Of a stretch of DNA of 37,971 bases, positions 32,763-37,971 are shown one piece after another (position 1 is the first letter of the stretch; each line of letters begins with the position of its first letter). The stretch is from Chitinophagaceae bacterium. Lineage in GTDB: Bacteria > Bacteroidota > Bacteroidia > Chitinophagales > Chitinophagaceae. Where the stretch lies: the NCBI GenBank assembly GCA_018335935.1, contig JAGXRG010000049.1, positions 1 to 37,971 on the forward strand, given 5' to 3'. The notes under the pieces are model-generated. The model saw only the letters and a program-made list of their open reading frames with translations. It did no database searches and was not told the origin of the DNA. Made by a program: the position numbers and the translations under genes.

Positions 32763-34436
32763 ATGAAATACTTTTTTATTGCTGGTTTAAGTATTATATG
32801 TAATTTGAATGTAATTGCTCAAAGTAAGAATACAACTGCTCAAAAGAATAATCAAACCAATATCGTTGCTGCAAAACCTAAGTTAGTGGTAGGAATTGTT
32901 ATCGATCAAATGCGATGGGATTATTTATATCGTTTTCAACCCTTGTTTGCAAGTAATGGAGGATTTAAACGCATGATGAATGATGGGTTTAATTGTAATA
33001 ATACCATGATTCCATATACACCAACAGTTACAGCTTGTGGTCATACTTGTGTGTACACAGGTTCTGTTCCTAATATTCATGGCATTACTGGTAATAATTG
33101 GTGGGATAAAAATGCAAATCGTGAAATGTATTGTACCGAAGATAAATCTGAATCTGGTATTGGTAATGCAAAAGGTGATGCAGGAAAAATGAGTCCAAGA
33201 AATATGTTGGTGACTACTATTGGAGATGAATTAAGGTTGGCTACAAATTTTGAAAGTAGAGTAGTGGGTATTGCATTTAAAGATAGAGGAGCTATTTTAC
33301 CTGCTGGTCATAGTGCCAATGCTGCTTATTGGTACGATAGAGGTACTGGTGAGTTTATTTCAAGTACATTTTACATGAATGCATTACCAAATTGGGTAAG
33401 CGATTTTAATGCAAGAAAAATAGTTGATTCTTTTTATAGAGTAGGTTGGCAAACAAAACTCGACAAATCTGTTTACAAGCAATATTGCACTGATGATGTA
33501 AAAGAGTATGAATACAAAGCATTTGGTAAAGATGCATTAGGATTTCCTTACAATAATTTAGCTCAGTTTATTAATAAAGATTATAACAAAATTATTAGTA
33601 CTCCACATGGCGATAAAATAATGATTGAGTTAGCTAAAACAACTTTATTGAATGAAAAACTAGGAATGAATAAAGCTACTGATATGCTTACAGTTAGTTT
33701 CTCTACACCAGATTATATAGGTCATAATTTTGGTCCAAATAGTTGGGAGTTATTAGATGCTTATGTAAGATTAGATGAAGAATTAGGAAAGTTTTTTGAT
33801 TTTTTAGATGCACAATATGGCAAAGGTAGCTATACTTCTTTTTTAACGGCAGACCATGCTGTTGCTCATATTCCTGCTTTTATGCAAGAACATAAATTAC
33901 CTGGTGGTGTGTTTGATGATAAAGCAGCAGAAAAAGAAATGAATGCAGAACTTTTAAGACAATTTGGTGCTAGTCATCTAATTGTTTCTTCTTCAAATTT
34001 TCAGATTTCTTTCAATCATCATAAAATAGATTCAATGAATCTTGATAAGGAAAAAATATTCGATTGGGTAATTAAATATTTAAAGTCGAGAAATGAAGTG
34101 ATGAATGCTTTTGAATTAGACGAATTAATGGAACAACCCATGAACAAAACGGTTCGTGAAATGTTAGCTAATGGTTATCATCAAAGCAGAAGTGGCGATA
34201 TTCAATATATTTTAAAACCTGGTTTTATTGATGGCATGAAAACAGGTACAACACATGGTTTATGGAATCCTTATGATGCACATATTCCTTTATTATGGTA
34301 TGGTTGGGGTATAAAAAAAGGAAGTACTCATAGAGAAACTTACATGACAGATATTGCAGCTACACTTGCAGCTATTTTAAAAATACAAATGCCAAGTGGT
34401 TGTGTTGGAAAAGTGATAACAGAAGTAATACAATAG
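32763..34436 (+). CDS. pafA: PafA-type alkaline phosphatase
   Basis: 557 residues with a signal peptide (1-19, ending VIAQ). It belongs to the alkaline phosphatase superfamily branch of PafA. The first metal Asp is in VIDQMRWDYLYRF (47-59). The nucleophile Thr lies in YTPTVTACGHTCVYTGS (85-101), and GITGNNWWD supplies the Asn. FKDRGAILPAGH supplies the Lys and Arg of the PafA active site, and further metal ligands are in STPDYIGHNFGP, LTADHAVAH and GTTHGLWNP. PafA is a secreted phosphate-irrepressible monoesterase in Bacteroidota that releases phosphate from organic esters. The gene is alone on its strand; no Pho-type box was recognised. The start is the first ATG in frame. Confidence 0.9.
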   Translation: MKYFFIAGLSIICNLNVIAQSKNTTAQKNNQTNIVAAKPKLVVGIVIDQMRWDYLYRFQPLFASNGGFKRMMNDGFNCNNTMIPYTPTVTACGHTCVYTGSVPNIHGITGNNWWDKNANREMYCTEDKSESGIGNAKGDAGKMSPRNMLVTTIGDELRLATNFESRVVGIAFKDRGAILPAGHSANAAYWYDRGTGEFISSTFYMNALPNWVSDFNARKIVDSFYRVGWQTKLDKSVYKQYCTDDVKEYEYKAFGKDALGFPYNNLAQFINKDYNKIISTPHGDKIMIELAKTTLLNEKLGMNKATDMLTVSFSTPDYIGHNFGPNSWELLDAYVRLDEELGKFFDFLDAQYGKGSYTSFLTADHAVAHIPAFMQEHKLPGGVFDDKAAEKEMNAELLRQFGASHLIVSSSNFQISFNHHKIDSMNLDKEKIFDWVIKYLKSRNEVMNAFELDELMEQPMNKTVREMLANGYHQSRSGDIQYILKPGFIDGMKTGTTHGLWNPYDAHIPLLWYGWGIKKGSTHRETYMTDIAATLAAILKIQMPSGCVGKVITEVIQ

Positions 34437-34453
34437 AATAATTATTTTTATTC

Positions 34454-34478
34454 GTCTTTGCGAGGAACGAAGCAATCT
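34454..34478 (+). repeat. Dispersed GCGAGGAACGAAGCAATCT-type element, single arm
   Basis: Same unit as the left arm at 15382-15421 but without the 14-base insert: GTCTTTGCGAGG then AACGAAGCAATCT. It lies 17 bases after the pafA stop, between convergent genes. No matching right arm is seen within 60 bases. Confidence 0.7.
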
Positions 34479-34522
34479 TTCTGATAATGAAATTGTTGTA
34501 TGAAACACTTTTCTAATGACAA

Positions 34523-34954
34523 TTAAAATATTGGAAACTCCTGTAATGCAGTAATCGTATTATTTTCAAACTTCCAAAGTAAAGTATCATTACCATTTGT
34601 TAAACACAAATAAGGTGCTTTTACTTCACTGTTATAAGCTAAAGTTTGATACAATGTTGAAGGTGATAGTGGAACATCTGTTTGTTTACATTCTATAATC
34701 ATCCAAGGGTTCACATCTTTATAAATAACAATATCAAATCGCTTTTTTAATTCACCAACTTGTATTTCTTTTTCAACAGAAAATAAAGATTTAGGATAAT
34801 TAAAAGTTATTTGTAAATACTTAAGAATATTTTGTCGAACCCATTCTTCAGGTGTAAGTATGATCCATTTGTTTCTTATTTCATCATAAACAAAATCCTT
34901 TTCATTCTCTTGTTTAAATTTGAAATCATATTTTGGGAAACTAAGATTTATCAC
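34523..34954 (-). CDS. Small HsdR_N-like PD-(D/E)xK domain protein
   Basis: 143 residues matching the stand-alone type I restriction HsdR N-terminal domain family. LTPEEWVRQNILKYL is at 33-47, and the nuclease-fold core is VGELKKRFDIVIYKDVNPWMIIECKQ (66-91 in part) with Asp74, Glu88 and Lys90. Then comes LSPSTLYQTLAYNSEVKAPYLCLTNG in part. Such proteins are widespread in Bacteroidota without HsdM or HsdS, and none is present here, so it is not a restriction system. The catalytic D-ExK residues are intact, suggesting DNA cleavage or repair, but the role is unknown. It is divergent from the AMP nucleosidase gene. Confidence 0.85.
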   Translation of the reverse strand: MINLSFPKYDFKFKQENEKDFVYDEIRNKWIILTPEEWVRQNILKYLQITFNYPKSLFSVEKEIQVGELKKRFDIVIYKDVNPWMIIECKQTDVPLSPSTLYQTLAYNSEVKAPYLCLTNGNDTLLWKFENNTITALQEFPIF

Positions 34955-35019
34955 GATGGTAGACTTATTTAATTATTTTTACAATATTAACTGCTAAGAA
35001 ATAAAGGTTATAATTATTT

Positions 35020-35790
35020 ATGAAAACAAAACAAGAAATCGTTAACAACTGGTTACACAGATACACAGGAGAAGCTTTAGAAAACTTTGGAGATTATATT
35101 TTACTCACCAATTTTAGTAATTATGTTGAGCTTTTTGCCAAATGGCATAAGGTTAAAGTTGTGGGAAAAGACCGTCCTTTTCAATGTGCTACAGCAAAAG
35201 GAATTACCATTATTAATTTTGGAATGGGAAGCCCGGGTGCTGCAACAGTGATGGATTTGCTGAGTGCCATTCAACCTAAAGCAGCTTTGTTTTTAGGCAA
35301 GTGTGGTGGGTTAAAAAGAAAACATAAACTGGGCGATTTAATTCTGCCTATTGCTGCTATTAGAGGTGAGGGAACTAGCAACGATTATTTTCCTCCTGAG
35401 GTTCCTGCATTGCCTGCATTTGCTTTACAGAAAGCTATATCAACAACTATAAGAGATTATGAAGTTGATTATTGGACTGGCACTGTATTTACCACAAACA
35501 GAAGGGTTTGGGAGCATGATAATGAGTTTAAAAATCATTTAAAGAAAGTTCGTGCTTATGCAATAGATATGGAAACTGCCACCATTTTTATGGTTGGGTT
35601 TTATAATCATATTCCAACAGGAGCGTTACTTTTAGTAAGCGATAACCCAATGGTTCCTGAAGGTGTTAAAACAGAAGCCAGCGATAAAAAAATAACTGCC
35701 GATTATGTTGAACGCCATTTAAAAATTGGAATTGATTCTTTGAAACAGTTAATTAATAACGGTCTTACTGTAAGGCATCTTAAGTTTTAA
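35020..35790 (+). CDS. amn: AMP nucleosidase (short form)
   Basis: 256 residues of the nucleoside phosphorylase fold. INFGMGSPGAATVMDLL and LFLGKCGGLKRKHKLGDLILP form the phosphate/ribose site, and YAIDMETATIFMVGFYN holds the purine-site Met-Glu pair. LLLVSDNPMVPEGVKTEASD is the closing segment. It would split AMP into adenine and ribose 5-phosphate. E. coli Amn has about 484 residues with an extra N-terminal domain; the short form, lacking that regulatory domain, is usual in Bacteroidota. A short divergent spacer separates it from the HsdR_N-like gene. Two perfect hairpins follow the stop. Confidence 0.93.
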   Translation: MKTKQEIVNNWLHRYTGEALENFGDYILLTNFSNYVELFAKWHKVKVVGKDRPFQCATAKGITIINFGMGSPGAATVMDLLSAIQPKAALFLGKCGGLKRKHKLGDLILPIAAIRGEGTSNDYFPPEVPALPAFALQKAISTTIRDYEVDYWTGTVFTTNRRVWEHDNEFKNHLKKVRAYAIDMETATIFMVGFYNHIPTGALLLVSDNPMVPEGVKTEASDKKITADYVERHLKIGIDSLKQLINNGLTVRHLKF

Positions 35791-35806
35791 ATTTCTATTT
35801 GAACTA

Positions 35807-35862
35807 TCGGTTTGTGTCTTCACAAACCGAAATACCAAGAGGTTGGTGAGACACCAACCTCT
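35807..35862. repeat. Two tandem perfect hairpins after the AMP nucleosidase gene
   Basis: Hairpin 1: TCGGTTTGTG (35807-35816), loop TCTT, CACAAACCGA (35821-35830). Hairpin 2: AGAGGTTGGTG (35838-35848), loop AGA, CACCAACCTCT (35852-35862). Both arms carry a GGTTnGTG core. No T-tract follows, so they are not ordinary rho-independent terminators. They sit between convergent genes. Confidence 0.75.
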
Positions 35863-35871
35863 AGGTAAAGT

Positions 35872-36447
35872 TTATAGTCCCAAGAAAAAAGAAAGTCCAA
35901 CCGTTTTTAATTTGTTAAGTTCCATTCCTTCTAAATAATATAATCCAATTGAATTAATATGATTAGAAAAAAAACCTTTCTGTTTTTTTAATTTTATACC
36001 AGCTCTATATAATAAGCCATATGAAGCCCCAGTAAAACTATATGTAGTTTCTTCTTTGAAACTGTAATGATTGTAACTAAACCCAAATCCAAAATAACAA
36101 CCAATTTTTTTTAGAGATTCTTTAGAAGTTAAACCAATGTTATAATCAAGCACCAATGGGATTTCATAATTAAAATGAGTAAAAATGTCAAAGTCTCCTC
36201 CTCTTTCAATATAAACACCAATTCCTAAAGGAGAGCCAATTGTAATTGATGAATTATTAAATTCTTTTATATTGATTTGAGGAAAATAACTTAAGCTATA
36301 CTGTAGAATCGTACGGTTAATCGGTGGTATGTTAACTCCAAAAAAATTAACACCTACATTGTTTATCAATTTTTGTCCAAAAATTTGATTTGTATAGAAT
36401 GCTAGGGCAAATATAATTGGTATTAGAATTTTTAGTTTGAATGCCAT
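35872..36447 (-). CDS. Hypothetical exported protein, probable small outer-membrane beta barrel
   Basis: 191 residues. Signal peptide (about 1-24, KILIPIIFALAFYTNQIFG). The mature part alternates short amphipathic strands rich in Phe, Tyr, Gly and Ile: GIGVYIERGGDFDIFTHFNYE, CYFGFGFSYNHYSF, SYGLLYRAGIKL. It ends in VGLSFFLGL, with an aromatic residue near the C-terminus as in outer-membrane barrels. I cannot name the family. The gene lies next to the RAYT unit and has no obvious partner. Its start (ATG 36447) is 39 bases from the left REP hairpin. Confidence 0.65.
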   Translation of the reverse strand: MAFKLKILIPIIFALAFYTNQIFGQKLINNVGVNFFGVNIPPINRTILQYSLSYFPQINIKEFNNSSITIGSPLGIGVYIERGGDFDIFTHFNYEIPLVLDYNIGLTSKESLKKIGCYFGFGFSYNHYSFKEETTYSFTGASYGLLYRAGIKLKKQKGFFSNHINSIGLYYLEGMELNKLKTVGLSFFLGL

Positions 36448-36486
36448 TAAGTTTTATTAATTGAATATGAGAGATTTTTTCTTCAC

Positions 36487-36535
36487 CACAACGTCTCCTT
36501 TCAAAGCATTTTGTTAGCAGCCAAGGGACGTTGTG
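36487..36535. repeat. Left REP hairpin
   Basis: Arms CACAACGTC (36487-36495) and GACGTTGTG (36527-36535), 9 bp perfect plus partial extension (TCCTT with AAGGG), and a loop holding GTTAGCA. It lies 5 bases after the transposase stop. Confidence 0.75.
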
Positions 36536-36539
36536 TTTT

Positions 36540-37109
36540 CTACTCATCTGCAAGTGCTTTATAATTTTTAACTTCATAAACTCCCTGTACACCAGTTAAA
36601 TAATATTTTGCAGAACAATGTAAGTAATCTATTGAACTATCAACTAAATTCCACTTGCCTTTGCATGGATTGCTGTGAATGTATTGTAGTTTTTGTTCGA
36701 CAAATTTATCACTTTCACAACATTTCCAGTCGAACGATGTTTGAAATACTTTATGATTTTTTTTGGCTTTAATTTCACTAGGATTTCTAGCGTTTTTTAA
36801 TTGATGAAGTATGCTTGTATTTTTTTGTTGCCCTAACCTTTTTACTATATCGTAAGCTATGAATCTTTTGCCGTTTGAGACGATGGTATTAATTGATTTT
36901 CCAAGATTTTTAAAAGAGATTATTGTATGTAAATGATTGGGCATAATTACATAACCAATTATATTATGGCCATCATTTTTTAGTACATTAAACCAATTGT
37001 AAACACTATCATAAGCTTGTGTTATCTCAAAAAGAGGAATCCAATTGGTACAAGTAAATGTAATAAAATAGGTGCCATCTTTGTTGGTAATATTTCTTCT
37101 TACTGGCAT
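36540..37109 (-). CDS. REP-associated tyrosine transposase (RAYT, Y1/IS200-like HUH)
   Basis: 189 residues starting MPVRRNITNKDGTYFITF. The HUH motif is VIMPNHLHTII (54-64) with His59 and His61, and the catalytic tyrosine is probably Tyr143 in KLQYIHSNPCKGKW. RAYTs cut and join single-stranded DNA at REP palindromes and are thought to spread them; most are single-copy, domesticated relatives of IS200/IS605 transposases. The frame is open upstream to 37385, but those residues cross the right REP and are not protein-like, so ATG 37109 is chosen. Both flanking REPs point outward from the gene in mirrored orientation. All catalytic residues appear intact. Confidence 0.88.
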   Translation of the reverse strand: MPVRRNITNKDGTYFITFTCTNWIPLFEITQAYDSVYNWFNVLKNDGHNIIGYVIMPNHLHTIISFKNLGKSINTIVSNGKRFIAYDIVKRLGQQKNTSILHQLKNARNPSEIKAKKNHKVFQTSFDWKCCESDKFVEQKLQYIHSNPCKGKWNLVDSSIDYLHCSAKYYLTGVQGVYEVKNYKALADE

Positions 37110-37149
37110 TAAGCAAATATATAATTTTTGATTATTTGTTAAGTATTGC

Positions 37150-37196
37150 CACAACGTCCCTTTGCTAACACACATGCCATTTAAGGAGACGTTGTG
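37150..37196. repeat. Right REP hairpin
   Basis: Arms CACAACGTC (37150-37158) and GACGTTGTG (37188-37196); the loop contains GCTAACA. It lies 40 bases upstream of the transposase start and covers codons 16-20 of the stub gene at 37181-37243. Confidence 0.75.
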
Positions 37197-37243
37197 GGGA
37201 AGGAAAGAACAAAGTATAAAACTATTAAGAATATTTTTTTCAT
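37181..37243 (-). pseudogene. Signal-peptide stub of a gene cut by the right REP
   Basis: ATG 37243 opens a reading frame MKKIFLIVLYFVLSF, a good signal-peptide start, 11 bases after the stop of the upstream lipoprotein gene. At codon 16 it enters the REP, reads PTTSP and stops. No continuation of an exported protein in this frame is seen beyond the RAYT unit. It is best explained as the 5' end of a downstream operon gene truncated by REP/RAYT insertion and later loss; a chance ORF is possible because it is only 20 codons. Confidence 0.4.
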
Positions 37244-37254
37244 TGTAAAATTTT

Positions 37255-37796
37255 TTAAAATTTATAATCAAATCTGCCGTTAGTAACTTCATAGTTACCA
37301 CAGCTATTTGTTTTAATAGTGAAATTGAACGTTCCCGAGAAAATACCATTTGGCACATCAACCCTTGATAACGTAACATACCCAACGACTGAAGAGAAAT
37401 TGCCGATAGGGCCTAGTCCAACAAAACGACAACTGTCTAATAGATTTTTATGAAAAATTGATACACGTATTTTCTTATTAATTGTATCCAAAATCTCAAA
37501 GTGTTGAAATGTATTTATTGAATCTAAACCAAAAACAATAGAATTATTACCATCATTGTAATTACAGACTAGTCCAAAATATCCATTTGGATTACTATCA
37601 TAATCACCTTCAAGGGGGGGGGGCAATTAATACAACTACTATTAGGTAAAACTGCCTTACCATTTACCAAGCAGCCAAAAGTGTTGGCACCTGTTTGGGT
37701 AATGGGGGGTAGTTTGGCAAGTTCGGCATCTATATCATCTTTTTTGCAGCAGGTAATAAAGGCTAGTGCTATTAAAATAATTATGTACTGTTTCAT
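37255..37796 (-). pseudogene. DUF6252-like lipoprotein, frameshifted at a C10 run
   Basis: The N-terminal part from ATG 37796 (MKQYIIILIALAFITCCKKDD) is a lipoprotein signal followed by TQTGANTFGCLVNGKAVLP, typical of DUF6252-type Bacteroidota lipoproteins. After CINCPPPL the frame fails at a run of ten C (37614-37623 on plus as G) and ends within 15 codons. The next frame continues smoothly as EGDYDSNPNGYFGL through FNFTIKTNSCGNYEVTNGRFDYKF (in part) to the stop at 37255, as expected for this family. Eight or eleven C would restore about 180 residues; ten or nine do not. It could be a phase-variable gene, a recent mutation or a base-calling error in the homopolymer. Confidence 0.75.
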
Positions 37797-37969
37797 CCAG
37801 TGGTATTTTTTTGTGATGAAATGTTTGTAAGGTATGTTCTTTTTTTTGTGGAAAAAAAAGAACCAAAAAAAGCCAGTCGCCAATGAAACAGCTCATTGTC
37901 GACTATGGTTCCTTGATTTAGCTTTTGTGCTACTGTGAACTCGGCATTGGGAATGCTATATTTGGGTGC
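37793..37969 (-). CDS. Possible C-terminal end of a further gene (runs off the right edge)
   Basis: On the minus strand one frame is open from the window edge to a TGA at 37793-37795 that overlaps the lipoprotein ATG as ATGA, a common sign of translational coupling. It includes YSIPNAEFTVAQKLNQGTI and then a low-complexity tail LAFFGSFFSTKKRTY. Against it, the tail is encoded by a perfect T8/A8 hairpin, which suggests intergenic DNA. I do not recognise the residues. Confidence 0.25.
   Translation of the reverse strand, partial: APKYSIPNAEFTVAQKLNQGTIVDNELFHWRLAFFGSFFSTKKRTYLTNISSQKNTTG
37836..37863. repeat. Perfect 12-bp T/A hairpin before the lipoprotein gene
   Basis: GTTC plus eight T (37836-37847), loop GTGG, eight A plus GAAC (37852-37863). 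It is perfectly symmetric, 40 bases upstream of the lipoprotein start. It could be a terminator of an upstream minus-strand gene or a dispersed repeat. Confidence 0.5.
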
Positions 37970-37971
37970 AG

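Larger units (their letters stand above)
36487..37196 (-). mobile_element. REP/RAYT unit: transposase gene between inverted REP hairpins
   Basis: The unit runs from the left REP (36487-36535) to the right REP (37150-37196) with one gene (36540-37109) inside. The two REPs are inverted copies: the reverse complement of the left and the right both begin CACAACGTCCCTT, contain GCTAACA and end AAGGAGACGTTGTG. The unit appears to sit in a small operon: the right REP overlaps the start of another gene (stub 37181-37243). No target-site duplication is obvious. Confidence 0.75.

Noticed and set aside
34523..34954. Type I restriction-modification system
   Set aside because: Only the HsdR N-terminal-like domain is present; no methyltransferase, specificity subunit or helicase.
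37110..37385. N-terminal extension of the transposase to 281 residues
   Set aside because: The extension crosses the right REP hairpin and the lipoprotein coding region, and the RAYT family starts near MPVRRN.
37797..37883. Lipoprotein start at 37883
   Set aside because: The upstream residues are encoded by the A/T hairpin, while ATG 37796 gives a proper lipoprotein signal.
1..37971. tRNA, rRNA, riboswitch or prophage
   Set aside because: No cloverleaf, rRNA segment, recognisable riboswitch core, integrase or phage structural gene was found by reading both strands.

Overview
The window looks like chromosomal DNA of a Bacteroidota, most likely a member of the Chitinophagales/Chitinophagaceae; the genus is not claimed. 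The evidence is AT-rich DNA, starts without Shine-Dalgarno motifs, promoter elements of the TAnnTTTG type with an upstream TTG, and lineage-typical families. These include type IX secretion (T9SS) C-terminal domains of both kinds, DUF4402, DUF2279, DUF4295 directly after rpmG, DUF6252-like lipoproteins, a short AMP nucleosidase, PafA-type phosphatase and a serine palmitoyltransferase-like enzyme. No rRNA, tRNA, CRISPR array or prophage was seen.

Layout. 1-3.1 kb: the 5' end of a DUF4402 secreted protein, an OsmC-like protein, a fatty-acid desaturase closely resembling eukaryotic dihydroceramide delta-4 desaturase, a small unknown protein and an RRM RNA-binding protein. 3.1-7.4 kb: an operon of O-methyltransferase, glucosaminidase-LysM and Hpt, converging on rnz and a DUF2279 gene. 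7.4-15.4 kb: phosphohexomutase, mutS, lpdA, a PyrR-type phosphoribosyltransferase and a DUF2130 protein. 15.4-23.6 kb: a membrane-anchored VOC protein and one 7.5 kb gene for a secreted protein with 21 bacterial Ig-like repeats and a type A T9SS tail. 24.0-28.4 kb: the translation/GTPase block rpmB-rpmG-DUF4295-ftsY, then a small lipoprotein, der and era. 28.5-35.8 kb: an alpha-oxoamine synthase (candidate SPT), an 883-residue PKD protein with a type B T9SS tail, PafA, a small HsdR_N-type protein and AMP nucleosidase. 35.8-38.0 kb is accessory: an outer-membrane-type protein, a REP-associated tyrosine transposase (RAYT) between inverted REP hairpins, a gene stub cut off by one of those hairpins, and a lipoprotein gene frameshifted at a run of ten C.

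How parts may connect. The SPT-like enzyme makes the first sphingoid intermediate and the desaturase resembles the enzyme that makes the last one, so the window may hold both ends of a ceramide-type lipid route (inference). The two large secreted proteins would leave through T9SS by the two different C-terminal signals.

The least expected structure is a 7-bp periodicity. Degenerate heptamer arrays fill the rnz/DUF2279 and era/der spacers, and a 17-unit array lies inside mutS, where it encodes the linker before the C-terminal domain. Three perfect tandem heptamers there would shift the MutS frame if the copy number changed. Other repeat structure includes two copies of a GCGAGGAACGAAGCAATCT-type element, tandem perfect hairpins after the AMP nucleosidase gene, and the REP/RAYT unit.
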